A stretch of 64,000 nucleotides of DNA, taken from Haliea sp963974125 (lineage in GTDB: Bacteria; Pseudomonadota; Gammaproteobacteria; Pseudomonadales; Halieaceae). Below, piece by piece: positions 26,175-35,475 of this stretch (the first letter of the stretch is position 1; every line of letters begins with the position of its first letter). The stretch spans positions 87,499 through 151,498 of the forward strand of contig CAXBCH010000006.1 in assembly GCA_963974125.1 (NCBI GenBank), given 5' to 3'. The position numbers were made by a program, and so were the translations under genes. The notes under the pieces were generated by a model. It was not told the DNA's origin. It did no database searches and saw only the letters and a list, made by a program, of their open reading frames with translations.

Positions 26175-26972
26175 ATGACCAATCTTTTGGACCGCATGCG
26201 CGTGGATGGCCAGGTCGCTATCGTAACCGGTGCCGGTCGGGGTGTGGGACGCGGCATCGCCCTGGCGATGGCGGCAGGTGGTGCGCACGTAGTGTGCTCG
26301 GCGCGAACTGCAGCTCAAATCGATGAAACTGTTGAGCTGGTCAAGCAGGCGGGCGGGAGTGCCGAAGCGCTGATTGCCGACGTGATGCAGGAGGACCAGC
26401 TGGCCGCCCTGGTGGACGCCACGGTAGAGCGCTGCGGTGGCATCGACATCGTGGTCAACAACGCCGGTGGCAGTGACTACGCCGCGTTCCTGGACACGAC
26501 CACGGAAGCCTTCCGCCACCATTTCGACTGGAACACTACCTCCGCCTTCGTCCTCAGCCGCCTGGCCACTCCCTGGCTGCTCAAGCGCGGCGGTGGCAGC
26601 ATCATCAATATTTCCTCTGGCGCGGGTCACATCGGCATACGCGGAATGATGGCCTATTGCGTAGCGAAGGCTGCCCTGGACCATCTGACCCGCTGCATGG
26701 CGGAGGAGCTGGCCCCCAGAATCCGGGTCAACTGTCTGGCCCTGGGCTCCATCATGACGCCCGCCCTGCAGAACACTTTCGACATGGAGGCCGGGTTTCG
26801 GGAGAAACTGCTGGCAAAGACCCCGCTGCAAAGCATCGGTGACGCAGAGAACGTCGGGGTGGCCGCCCTGTTCCTCTGCTCGGAGGCGGGCTCCTATTCC
26901 ACCGGCGCAATTCTCAACATGGACGGCGGCCTGCAGGATACCAACCTGCCCTTCAGGCTGCCCGACCTGTGA
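26175..26972 (+). CDS. SDR family oxidoreductase
   Basis: This 265-residue classical SDR has TGAGRGVG for cofactor binding, NNAGG, catalytic Ser in NISSGAG, YCVAK as Tyr-x3-Lys, and the C-terminal NMDGGLQDTNLPFRLPD. It resembles 7alpha-hydroxysteroid-dehydrogenase-like SDRs. Its C-terminal tail is nearly identical to that of the SDR at 34471-35310, so the two are paralogues. It follows the DapB-like gene by 19 nt and precedes another SDR by 11 nt. Confidence 0.9.
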   Translation: MTNLLDRMRVDGQVAIVTGAGRGVGRGIALAMAAGGAHVVCSARTAAQIDETVELVKQAGGSAEALIADVMQEDQLAALVDATVERCGGIDIVVNNAGGSDYAAFLDTTTEAFRHHFDWNTTSAFVLSRLATPWLLKRGGGSIINISSGAGHIGIRGMMAYCVAKAALDHLTRCMAEELAPRIRVNCLALGSIMTPALQNTFDMEAGFREKLLAKTPLQSIGDAENVGVAALFLCSEAGSYSTGAILNMDGGLQDTNLPFRLPDL

Positions 26973-26983
26973 CGGAGGTCGCC

Positions 26984-27820
26984 ATGATCGATCATCAGGA
27001 TGCTTTCTCCTTTGAGGGCAAAACGGTCATCGTCACCGGCGGCAACGGCGGCATTGGCCAGGGGATGGTCAGGGCATTCGCCCAAAGGGGGGCGCAGGTG
27101 GTCATCGCCGATCACGCCCCGGCGGCGGAGCACGAGCGATTCGCCGACAACCCCAGTATTCTCGATTGTCGCACCGATATTACCGATCGCGCCTCGGTGG
27201 ACGCGATGGTGGAACAGACACTGGCGACCTTCGGACAGATTGATGTCCTGGTCAACAATGCCGGTGGTGGCAAGGGCTTTGCACGGCTGCTGGAAGTCAC
27301 GCCGGCCGACATCGACTGGATGATTGAACTCAATATCCGCGGCACCCTGTGGGTGACCCAGGCAGTGACCAGACATTTCGTGGAGCGAGGTGGTGGCGCG
27401 ATCGTCAACATCGCCTCCGCCGCCGCGATAAGTGGCACCGCCGGGCGTAACGACCCCGTCTACGCCGGCTGCAAGGGATTCATGGTCTCCCTGACCCGGG
27501 CCCTGGCCGCCGATCTTGGCCAGTATGACATACGGGTCAACACTATCGCCCCGGGCTGGATAGTTCCCGAATCCAGCGCCGGGATTTCCGCCGGCAGCTT
27601 CTGGAATACCCTGGGGGATACCTTCGGCACACCGGAATCCTTCAATGCCGCTTACGAGGCGGGGGAAGAATTACCAACAGCTTCGGCACGTGCACTGCAG
27701 CGACTCGGGCGACCAGCGGATATTGCCAATGCGGCTGTGTACCTGGCTTCTGCTGCCGCCAGGCATGTAACCGGGCAACTGATCAGTGTGTGTGGTGGCG
27801 CGGTTATGCCGGCGGCCTGA
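26984..27820 (+). CDS. SDR family oxidoreductase
   Basis: This 278-residue classical SDR has TGGNGGIG, NNAGGG, catalytic Ser in IASAAA and YAGCK. ATG 26984 follows GGAGG at proper spacing; a GTG at 26969 overlaps the previous gene and is less likely. Substrate unknown. It lies in the middle of the plus-strand operon and precedes the second DapB-like gene by 33 nt. Confidence 0.9.
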   Translation: MIDHQDAFSFEGKTVIVTGGNGGIGQGMVRAFAQRGAQVVIADHAPAAEHERFADNPSILDCRTDITDRASVDAMVEQTLATFGQIDVLVNNAGGGKGFARLLEVTPADIDWMIELNIRGTLWVTQAVTRHFVERGGGAIVNIASAAAISGTAGRNDPVYAGCKGFMVSLTRALAADLGQYDIRVNTIAPGWIVPESSAGISAGSFWNTLGDTFGTPESFNAAYEAGEELPTASARALQRLGRPADIANAAVYLASAAARHVTGQLISVCGGAVMPAA

Positions 27821-27853
27821 AACAACAGTAAACAATGACATGAGGAGGCCAGC

Positions 27854-28936
27854 ATGGCTGAACAAAAACAAGCTATCCGCGTAATTCAATGGGCCACCGG
27901 CAGCGTCGGCAAATTCTCCATCGGCGCCTTCCACAACAAGCCCGGCTTTCAGCTGGTGGGCTGCTGGGTCCACAGCGCCGACAAGGCGGGCAAGGATGCC
28001 GGTGAGATCGCCGGTATAGGCACCATCGGCGTCTCCTGCAGCAACAGCGTGGAGGAGATTCTGGCCCTGGACGCCGATGTCGTGCACTACGCACCGCTGC
28101 TGGCCAATGTCGACGAAATGTGCCGGATTCTCGAGTCAGGCAAGAACCTGGTGACCCCCAGTGGCTTCACCACCGTGCGCAACAAGAAAGACGCGGCCAA
28201 GCTCGCCGCCGCCTGCCACAAAGGCGGGGTCAGCATGCACGGTTCGGGCATCCACCCCGGTTTTTCCGGTGACCGACTGCCCATTGTGCTGTCGGCCATG
28301 TCCCGCAGTATCCGCAAGATCACCGTGCACGAGATTGTCGACATGTCCCGGGTCAACGAGTCCTGGGACATGGTCACCAACCTCGGTTTCGACATGTCCC
28401 CCGAAGATGCCAAAGCCAACCCGCCCTTTCTGCTGGAGGTGATGAGCACGATTTTCTTCGAGTCTATCGCCTTGGTCGCTGAAGCGCTGGGCATCGAGAT
28501 CGAGGAATACGAAAAGAAACACCGCTTCGCCCTGGCGCCCCGGGATATCGAGGTCGACCTGGAACTGGGGACCCGCAAAGGCCTGATCCGCAAGGGGCAT
28601 GTGGCGGGGCAGAACTTCAATTACGCGGGCCTGGTGAAGGGTCAACCGGTTATCGAGTTCAAGACCTTCTGGCCCATGGACGAAAGCATCGCCCGGGAGT
28701 GGGGGCATCTGGAGCCCTGGGCCTACAAGATCAACATCGAGGGCGACCCCGACCTGCGCCTGCACTTCACCTGCGGAAAGGAAGACGGCAGTGATTCCGC
28801 CGCCCTGGGCATCCTCTGCACGGCGATGAACTGCGTCAACAGCATGCCCCAGGTGGTCGCCGCGCCGCCCGGTATCGTGACCCAGCTGGACATGAAAGTG
28901 ATTCCCGCCTATCAGGCCTTTGAGTTGCCGAAGTGA
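27854..28936 (+). CDS. DapB-like NAD(P)-binding oxidoreductase (copy 2)
   Basis: This 360-residue paralogue of the protein at 25073-26155 has the same start pattern (RVIQWATGSVGK) and full-length colinearity (HGSGIHPGFSGDRLP here, HGSGINPAFMSDVLP there). Two diverged copies in one operon suggest either a heteromer or two successive similar substrates. GAGGAGG lies 6 nt before the ATG, a strong ribosome site. Function unknown beyond a likely NAD(P)H-dependent oxidoreductase. Confidence 0.83.
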   Translation: MAEQKQAIRVIQWATGSVGKFSIGAFHNKPGFQLVGCWVHSADKAGKDAGEIAGIGTIGVSCSNSVEEILALDADVVHYAPLLANVDEMCRILESGKNLVTPSGFTTVRNKKDAAKLAAACHKGGVSMHGSGIHPGFSGDRLPIVLSAMSRSIRKITVHEIVDMSRVNESWDMVTNLGFDMSPEDAKANPPFLLEVMSTIFFESIALVAEALGIEIEEYEKKHRFALAPRDIEVDLELGTRKGLIRKGHVAGQNFNYAGLVKGQPVIEFKTFWPMDESIAREWGHLEPWAYKINIEGDPDLRLHFTCGKEDGSDSAALGILCTAMNCVNSMPQVVAAPPGIVTQLDMKVIPAYQAFELPK

Positions 28937-28966
28937 AGACTCCAAGATCAGCTGAGGGAAACAGTG

Positions 28967-29383
28967 ATGGCAGAGATACAGGCCTATAGACCGGACAACC
29001 TTCCGGACATGAGCAAGCTCTTCAGTTGGGGGCTGCGGGTCGCGAAGTTTGAGGAACTCTATTTTATCACCGGCCTCGCCGACATGGCCGACGATGGCTC
29101 CGGGGCACGCTTTCCGGGAAATCCGGTGGCCCAGACCGAAACCGTACTGGAGAGGATGGACCAATTCATTCGCGAGGCAGGCTTTGAGCGCGATCACATC
29201 ATCCGTATGGAATGGACATTCCGCAAGGACGTACGGGAAACGGACTACGCCGGCATCTATGCCGCCTGGGAAGCATTCGTCGCGCCCATGAAGATCAAAC
29301 CCGCTGGCGGCACCCTGCGCATCGTCGACCGCCTGGCAGCGCCCGATATCATGGTGGAGTACGAACTGCTATTGGCGCGATAA
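28967..29383 (+). CDS. RidA/YjgF-like protein
   Basis: This 138-residue protein has the RidA pattern: LYFITGLADM, ETVLERMDQFIREAGFERDHIIRMEWTFRKD, and a C-terminal DIMVEYELLLAR. RidA proteins hydrolyse reactive enamines and imines; other members act on different carbonyl intermediates. I did not find the RidA arginine in the standard R-x-A context, so deaminase activity is not assured. ATG 28967 follows GAGGGAA. Same operon. Confidence 0.75.
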   Translation: MAEIQAYRPDNLPDMSKLFSWGLRVAKFEELYFITGLADMADDGSGARFPGNPVAQTETVLERMDQFIREAGFERDHIIRMEWTFRKDVRETDYAGIYAAWEAFVAPMKIKPAGGTLRIVDRLAAPDIMVEYELLLAR

Positions 29384-29416
29384 GCACTGGACACACAAAA
29401 AAGGATGAGGATAGAG

Positions 29417-30211
29417 ATGCCACAGTGGTATGTGGAAAATCAGGTTGTCGTGGTCACAGGCGGCTCCAAGGGTATTGGCGAGGGGCTGGTCGGCGTGCTG
29501 CTGGAACGCGGCGCGAAGGTGGCTGTGCTGGCCCGGGACAACGCTCGCCTGCAGGCTTCCGTGGCCCAGTGGCAGTCGGACCGAGTCGTCGGCTTTCCCG
29601 TGGATGTCAGCGATCGCGATGCCCTCGACGAAGTGTACTGCAAAATTTGGGAGCACTTCGGCCAGATCAACGCGGTAATCAACAACGTCGGCTTCCAGTT
29701 CCCCCGGCGAGTCGAACTGATGCCCGCCCAGGAAGTCAGGCAACTCGTGGAGCTGAACCTGCTCTCGACCATCTTCGGCTGCCAGGTGGCCATCCCCTGG
29801 CTGCGCCGCAATGGCGGTGGACGCATCGTCAACATTTCCTCGGCGACCGTCCGTTGCGACAACGAGTTCGCCCACCTGGCCGTCTACACTGCCTGCAAGG
29901 CTGGCGTGGATCAGTTCACCGCCGAACTGCGCAAGGAATTGGTGGAGGACAACATCCTGGTCACCCTGTTCAGTTCCGGCAGCGTTTTCACCGGCACGGT
30001 CAACAACTTCGACGAAAACGCCCTGGCCGAAGCCTACAACGCGTGGCTGGCCAAGGGCGAGTATTACGGAGGCTCAACCACTCCCCCGATCATGGGGGCA
30101 GCAATCGCGCAGAGCCTGGAGTATCCACCCGGTATCGCCGCCGAGTTCATCGAAGTGAAGCCGGGCGTGCGCACGTCCAAGCGTCTGGAAGGGCAGGAGG
30201 ACGGCGCGTGA
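29417..30211 (+). CDS. SDR family oxidoreductase
   Basis: This 264-residue SDR has TGGSKGIG, NNVG in place of NNAG, Ser in NISSATV and YTACK. ATG 29417 has GAGG 6 nt upstream; an ATG at 29405 lacks a usable site. It ends in an unusual tail (GIAAEFIEVKPGVRTSKR) in place of the DGG end, similar to the tail of the SDR at 50769-51521. Substrate unknown. Confidence 0.88.
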   Translation: MPQWYVENQVVVVTGGSKGIGEGLVGVLLERGAKVAVLARDNARLQASVAQWQSDRVVGFPVDVSDRDALDEVYCKIWEHFGQINAVINNVGFQFPRRVELMPAQEVRQLVELNLLSTIFGCQVAIPWLRRNGGGRIVNISSATVRCDNEFAHLAVYTACKAGVDQFTAELRKELVEDNILVTLFSSGSVFTGTVNNFDENALAEAYNAWLAKGEYYGGSTTPPIMGAAIAQSLEYPPGIAAEFIEVKPGVRTSKRLEGQEDGA

Positions 30212-30266
30212 TTGCCTCCCCGCCACTCACCATGGCCAACATCAACTGCATAGGGGGAACCGACTA

Positions 30267-31199
30267 ATGGCAAAGTCGATTCGTGTGGGTGTCACGCTCT
30301 ACCGCATCAGTCACCACACGAACGGGGATATCGACAGGATCATGACTATTGCCGAGATGGCCGACGCCAAGGGTATCGATATGATCAGCGTGGCGGATCA
30401 TCTGTGCTTCGCCAGCGACGCTCCCAAAGACTACCCCATGGGCCCAGAGGCTTTCCCGGGCGGTATCGAAGAAAACTGGTTCGAGCCGATTACGCTGCTG
30501 GCGGCTTTTGCGGCGCGCACCCGAAGGATACAGCTCTCCACCGCGTTGATTATCGCCCCGGCACGCAGCGCAGTTCTACTGGCAAAGCAGTTTGCCACAC
30601 TGGACTACATCTCCAAGGGGCGCGTCATTGCCGTGTTCGGTGCCGGCTGGCAGCGTGCCGAGTTCACCTCGCAAAACCTGCCCTTCGAGGGCCGCTTCAC
30701 GCACATGGAAGAACAGATCCAGGTCTGTCGGGCGCTGTGGAGCGGCGGTCCCCAAAGCTTTCATGGCAAATTTATCAACTTCGACGACCTGCAGGCCTAC
30801 CCCTTGCCAGTACAGGGGACTGCGCTGCCCATCTGGCTCGGTGTGAGCCCGACGGAGCGCAATCTCGAGAGGATGGCGCGCTTCGCCGACGGCTGGCTGC
30901 CAGCGACCGGATCCCTGGAAGTCATCAGGGATACGGTGTCAAAGCTGAAGCCACTACTGCTAGCGCAGGGCCGGAATCCTGAAGATTTTGATGTTCGCGG
31001 CACGCTGGTACCCATCCTGGATGGCCGTGGCAGGGTGGATCTCGACGCCAGTTTTGCCCAGGGCCAGGCGATGAGCGATAAGGGCATCACTGTGATCGAC
31101 ATCGCTCCACTGTTTTTCTCTCCCGACCCGGACGACATCGAAAACTTGCTGGATCGCCTGGTTCAGCTCAAGCAATCGCTCATAAACGACACTTGTTAG
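30267..31199 (+). CDS. luciferase-like (LLM) flavin-dependent oxidoreductase
   Basis: This 310-residue TIM-barrel protein is of the bacterial luciferase superfamily, with an N-terminal strand VGVTLYR, the ADHL region, RIQLSTALIIAPARSAVLLAKQFATLD, GRVIAVFGAGWQRAEF and WSGGPQSFHGKF. Members use FMN or F420, as monooxygenases or dehydrogenases. The F420-type subgroup is my best guess. Same operon; 55 nt after the previous SDR. Confidence 0.88.
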   Translation: MAKSIRVGVTLYRISHHTNGDIDRIMTIAEMADAKGIDMISVADHLCFASDAPKDYPMGPEAFPGGIEENWFEPITLLAAFAARTRRIQLSTALIIAPARSAVLLAKQFATLDYISKGRVIAVFGAGWQRAEFTSQNLPFEGRFTHMEEQIQVCRALWSGGPQSFHGKFINFDDLQAYPLPVQGTALPIWLGVSPTERNLERMARFADGWLPATGSLEVIRDTVSKLKPLLLAQGRNPEDFDVRGTLVPILDGRGRVDLDASFAQGQAMSDKGITVIDIAPLFFSPDPDDIENLLDRLVQLKQSLINDTC

Positions 31200-31244
31200 T
31201 GAAATGACAACCAGGAATACCAACCTCTAGGGAGAACGAAAAAG

Positions 31245-32033
31245 ATGCTACTCAAAGACAAAATCGCCGTGATCACCGGGATTGGCCCAGGGGCCGGCCA
31301 GGCAACAGCTGTGGCCTTCGCCAGGCAGGGCGCAAAGGTCGTCATCGGCGCCCGCAACGAAGAGTACATTCAACAGGTCGCCGGAGACATCGAAGCCCAA
31401 GGCGGCATGGCCGTAGCTATTCGCACCGATCTGGCCGATCATACATCCTGTGAGCACATCGTGTCGGAGGCGGTACAGCGATTTGGCGGTGTCGACATCC
31501 TGGTACAGAATGGTCACGATACCGGAGATATGGCGATGATCGCCGATGCAGACGCCGCCCGCTGGCGCGAAGCCATCGAGGTCAATCTCTTCGGTGCGCT
31601 GCACCTCTTCAAGGCTGCCCTCCCCTCCATGAAGCAACGCGGTGACGGCCGCGTGATTCTTGTCAACTCCGGGGCCGCGAACAATGCTCCGCCACCCTAT
31701 TTGGCTTCCTACGGGGCATCCAAGGCGGCGCTGGCTTCCCTGGTCCGCTCGATCGCCACCGAATACGGGCCCGATGGCATACGCTGCAACAGCGTCCACT
31801 ACGGGCCCATCGATGGCGACAATTTCCGGCCCTGGCTGGCCGGCCTGGCGCAGCAGCACGGACGCAGTTTCGAAGAAGAACTGGCGCTTTACTGCGAGCA
31901 GGAGTTTCCGTTGCGCTACGTCCCCACAGCTGAGGAATGCGCAGGCACCGTGGTCTACCTGGCCTCGGACCTCGCCCGCGTGGTCACTGGCCAGAGTCTT
32001 TCCGTGAACGGCGGGCAGTGGTTCGGCAAGTAA
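31245..32033 (+). CDS. SDR family oxidoreductase with NGHD motif
   Basis: This 262-residue SDR has TGIGPGAG (11-18), catalytic Ser in VNSGAANN and YGASK, and a standard end SVNGGQWFG. The usual NNAG strand reads QNGHD (88-92), so the cofactor-side asparagine region is altered. Sequence type fits the large uncharacterised SDR groups of steroid loci. The gene precedes a TonB receptor by 39 nt in the same operon. Confidence 0.87.
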   Translation: MLLKDKIAVITGIGPGAGQATAVAFARQGAKVVIGARNEEYIQQVAGDIEAQGGMAVAIRTDLADHTSCEHIVSEAVQRFGGVDILVQNGHDTGDMAMIADADAARWREAIEVNLFGALHLFKAALPSMKQRGDGRVILVNSGAANNAPPPYLASYGASKAALASLVRSIATEYGPDGIRCNSVHYGPIDGDNFRPWLAGLAQQHGRSFEEELALYCEQEFPLRYVPTAEECAGTVVYLASDLARVVTGQSLSVNGGQWFGK

Positions 32034-32072
32034 ATCCATCGCTAATCCATGTAACAGAGGTGTCAAACCATC

Positions 32073-34436
32073 ATGAAAATAATGACTGTAAGGGTACATC
32101 CCATCCCTCTGGCGCTCGGCGCACTGCTGGCTGGTGTGGCATTGCCGGCGGCGGCCCAGACCGAAGGCTCCCAGGCGAGGGTTCTGGAAGAAGTGACCGT
32201 AACCGCTCGTCGGTTCGAGGAGTCGCTCCAGGACACCCCGGTATCGGTCTCCGCTTTCGGCCAACACGAACTCGAGCAAATGGGCATCAGCGAGGTCAGG
32301 GATATCGCCCAGGCAACGCCCAACCTCGATATTCGTAAACTCAGTGGCGGGCAACCCGCTGTTGGCTACAGCATTCGCGGGATTTCCAACCAGGATGACT
32401 CGATTTCCTTCGATGGCACCGTCGGCGTCTACGTCGATGGCGTCTATGTCGGGCGTCAGTCCAGCACCGGCTTCGCCATATTCGATGTGGAGCGAATTGA
32501 GGTGCTCAGAGGGCCCCAGGGAACGCTGTTTGGACGCAACACCATCGGCGGTGCCGTTAATATCGTGACCACGCCGCCCCGCGACGAATTCGCCTTCAAA
32601 CAGAAGATCGGTGCCGGCAACCGCGGCCAGCGCAATTTCCAGACCGCGATTGATACAGGCCGTTACAACGGCCTGGCCGCCCGCCTGTCGATTCTGGACA
32701 CTCGTAACGAGGGCGACCGCAAAGATGTGTACACCAATAGAAAACTCGATGAATCAAAGACCAGAGCCTATCGCCTGGCTGTGAACTGGACGCCCAGTGA
32801 CGCCTTCAGCGTCGACTATAGTTACGAACGCTCGGAGTGGGAGTCCGGCGAGCCCATAGCGCAGCTTACCTTCGTGCGAGACATGTACGCCAGTCCGGAC
32901 GGAGCCTTCTACGGAGGCCCCTATTGGGAGCAGGCAAGAGACGAGGCATCGTCCTCGCGACTGGACCGCCTGCCACGCGCGGCCAAAAATCCCGGTGACT
33001 GGACCTCTGACATCGACGGTCACGCCCTGACATTAACCTGGGACCCGCTGCCCAACCTGACCATCAAGTCAATTACCGGCTATCGCAGTTGGGACGAATT
33101 TACCCCGAACTCTACCTTTGGTGGCGCCTTCCCCGCCGATGGCAGCACGCTGCTCGACCTGGCCACTTTTCAGCCTATCCCCGCCGGCACCCTGGTACCC
33201 CTCTATCAATCCCATGACCGCGACCGCTCCCAGGACCAGTGGTCTCAGGAACTCCAGTTCGTCGGTACTTTGCTGGACGATCGCCTGCGCTACAACACCG
33301 GTCTCTACTACTTTCGGGAGAAGTCGGAACTCAGAAACCCCCAGGCATTCGTCCTGCCTACCTGTCTGCTACTGCAGGCGCCACCCTGCGGCACCTCCCT
33401 GCTGGTATCGGCACCGTTCCTCCACGTAAGGCCGGAAAACGTGGCCTATGCCGCTTACGGGGAGTTCACCTATGAGCTAATACCGGACCTGGATGTCACT
33501 CTGGGCCTACGCTATAGCGTAGACGACCGGGAACTGGATTTATTCAATCTGCTGGACAACGTACCCCAACGCATAAAACCCAGCAATGACTGGAACAATC
33601 TCAGTCCCAGCGCGACCGTCAGCTACCGTTGGTCGGATCAGTTGAGCACCTACGCCAAAGTGGTCACTGGATATCGCTCTGGCGGCTTCAACATGCGGGC
33701 CACCACGGTTGAATCAGCGTCGTTGCCCTTCGATGAAGAGGAAGTTATCAGCTACGAGATTGGCTGGAAGAGCGACCTGCTGGACCGCACCCTGCGCTTT
33801 AACGGTGCGGTGTTCTACACCGACTACAAGGACCGCCAGATCTCCCAGTTCCAGACCGGCAACACCGGCGCGGCCCAGGTGCTGGTCAACGCCGGACGCT
33901 CTGCTAACAGCGGTATTGAGCTGGAAGCCACCTGGCTACCCATCGATGCTCTCAAGCTCAATGCCAGTTACGGCTACACCGACATCAATTTCGACAGCTT
34001 CGTGGCCGGCGAAGTGGATCCGGTCAGTGGCTTTTCGACAGGACGCAACGTCGATATTGCCGACAGTGCCTCGACCCGGCAAAACACGCCCAATCACAAT
34101 GGCTCAATTTCCGCCGAATACAGCTTCCCGCGCGGGGATATCGGCGAACTCACCCTGCGGCTGGACACTTCCTATACCGGGGAAATCGATTTTCATCCGC
34201 AGTTGACCCTGTACAACTCGTCCGACTCATTCTGGCTGACCAACGCTCGCGCCACCCTGAGCGAGATCCCCGCTGGCAGGAACGGGCGGCTCAGCATCGG
34301 GCTCTGGGTGCGCAACCTGGAGAACGAGGAGTACCGGGAATTTGGTATAGACTGGGGGCAGCTCGGCTTCGTCACCAATAGTTACAATCCCGAAAGGACA
34401 TTTGGCGCAGACTTGGTGTACGAGTTCAATCGCTGA
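32073..34436 (+). CDS. TonB-dependent outer-membrane receptor (2)
   Basis: This 787-residue receptor has a signal peptide (ALGALLAGVALPAAAQ), a TonB box/plug (VLEEVTVTARRFEESLQDTPVSVSAF), the plug motif RIEVLRGPQGTLFGRNT and a C-terminal barrel ending DLVYEFNR. It ends the long plus-strand operon. No AATGTTTT-type site lies directly before it, so it depends on the operon promoter near 25.0 kb, probably under the GlxA-type regulator. The ligand is presumably the island's substrate. Confidence 0.93.
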   Translation: MKIMTVRVHPIPLALGALLAGVALPAAAQTEGSQARVLEEVTVTARRFEESLQDTPVSVSAFGQHELEQMGISEVRDIAQATPNLDIRKLSGGQPAVGYSIRGISNQDDSISFDGTVGVYVDGVYVGRQSSTGFAIFDVERIEVLRGPQGTLFGRNTIGGAVNIVTTPPRDEFAFKQKIGAGNRGQRNFQTAIDTGRYNGLAARLSILDTRNEGDRKDVYTNRKLDESKTRAYRLAVNWTPSDAFSVDYSYERSEWESGEPIAQLTFVRDMYASPDGAFYGGPYWEQARDEASSSRLDRLPRAAKNPGDWTSDIDGHALTLTWDPLPNLTIKSITGYRSWDEFTPNSTFGGAFPADGSTLLDLATFQPIPAGTLVPLYQSHDRDRSQDQWSQELQFVGTLLDDRLRYNTGLYYFREKSELRNPQAFVLPTCLLLQAPPCGTSLLVSAPFLHVRPENVAYAAYGEFTYELIPDLDVTLGLRYSVDDRELDLFNLLDNVPQRIKPSNDWNNLSPSATVSYRWSDQLSTYAKVVTGYRSGGFNMRATTVESASLPFDEEEVISYEIGWKSDLLDRTLRFNGAVFYTDYKDRQISQFQTGNTGAAQVLVNAGRSANSGIELEATWLPIDALKLNASYGYTDINFDSFVAGEVDPVSGFSTGRNVDIADSASTRQNTPNHNGSISAEYSFPRGDIGELTLRLDTSYTGEIDFHPQLTLYNSSDSFWLTNARATLSEIPAGRNGRLSIGLWVRNLENEEYREFGIDWGQLGFVTNSYNPERTFGADLVYEFNR

Positions 34437-34470
34437 GCTGAGAGCCTCCTGACCCACTCATCCGGGAAGC

Positions 34471-35310
34471 TCAGCTCTCCCGGGTGATGCCATTGTCTCG
34501 ATTAAACACCGAGTCAGGTTCATAGTCGGGAAGCCGGAACGGCAGGTTGGTATCCTGCAGGCCACCGTCGTAACGAAGCACATCGCCGGTGATGTAGTCT
34601 GCGGCTGGTGAGCACAAAAACGCGACAGTCTCCCCAACCTTGTCGGCGTCACCAATACTGCGCAGCGGCGTTTTCTCTATCAGGGTCTCGCCAAAGCTCG
34701 CTTCCGCTTCGATCAGCTTGTCCCTGAGTGCTGGCGTCATGATGGAGCCCAGTGCGATCGCATTGACGCGAACCCGCGGCGCAAGTTCATCCGCCAGACT
34801 GCGAGTCAGGTAGTCCAGACCGGCCTTGGCCACACCATAGGCCATCATGCCTCTTCCTGTGAGATGACCAACCGCAGAGGAAACGTTGATAATGACGCCC
34901 GATCCCTGCGTGACCATATAAGGTGCCACACGCTTGGAAAGCATGAAGGTAGACTTGGTATTCCAGTCAAAAATGAACGAGAACTCTTCGTCACTAATAT
35001 CCAGAAACCCGTTGAAAATAGTGCCGCCAGCGTTATTTATGAGTATATCTATACGACCAAACTCCTGAACTGTCGCCGACACCAGGCGATCCAGATCCTC
35101 GGCAATCGTAACATCCCCAGGCACTGCAAGCGCCCTTACCCCACACGCCCTGACTTTTGCCGCAGTCTCGTCGATGTCCGTGGCGGTGCGCGCATTGCAC
35201 ACCACATGAGCGCCAGCTCGCGCCAACGCGAGTGCCACACCCTCGCCTATACCCATTCCTGCTCCGGTAACAATGGCAACTTTATCTGCAAGGTCAATAG
35301 ACAGACTCAT
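34471..35310 (-). CDS. SDR family oxidoreductase
   Basis: This 279-residue SDR has TGAGMGIG, NNAGG, Ser in NVSSAVG and YGVAK. It is a close paralogue of the SDR at 26175-26972: the segments LAPRVRVNAIALGSIMTPAL and DGGLQDTNLPFRLPD match almost exactly. It carries an extra 15-residue C-terminal tail. It is convergent with TonB receptor 2 and downstream of TonB receptor 3, separated from the latter by 165 nt that contain a 7+7 inverted repeat. Confidence 0.9.
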   Translation of the reverse strand: MSLSIDLADKVAIVTGAGMGIGEGVALALARAGAHVVCNARTATDIDETAAKVRACGVRALAVPGDVTIAEDLDRLVSATVQEFGRIDILINNAGGTIFNGFLDISDEEFSFIFDWNTKSTFMLSKRVAPYMVTQGSGVIINVSSAVGHLTGRGMMAYGVAKAGLDYLTRSLADELAPRVRVNAIALGSIMTPALRDKLIEAEASFGETLIEKTPLRSIGDADKVGETVAFLCSPAADYITGDVLRYDGGLQDTNLPFRLPDYEPDSVFNRDNGITRES

Positions 35311-35340
35311 ACCTATTCCTCAGTTATTATCCAGCTCCAT

Positions 35341-35360
35341 CGCTCACACTCTGGTGAGCG
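35341..35360. repeat. inverted repeat between TonB receptor 3 and SDR
   Basis: CGCTCAC-ACTCTG-GTGAGCG is a perfect 7+7 repeat in the 165-nt gap. There is no T tract, so it may be a weak terminator, an RNA-stability hairpin or an operator for the SDR gene that starts 31 nt away. Confidence 0.5.
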
Positions 35361-35475
35361 CAACCACCGCTCTGGCGCAATCATTCGCGATGATGGGGGA
35401 TTCTTAACAGAACTCACCACGGCCGCCGGGGACCACAATAGATCGAGCTGTGACGGTAGCGCCTGGGGCCCACCT

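Noticed and set aside
31248..32354. Minus-strand frame of 368 codons across an SDR and the start of TonB receptor 2
   Set aside because: Opposes two well-supported genes and has no domain.
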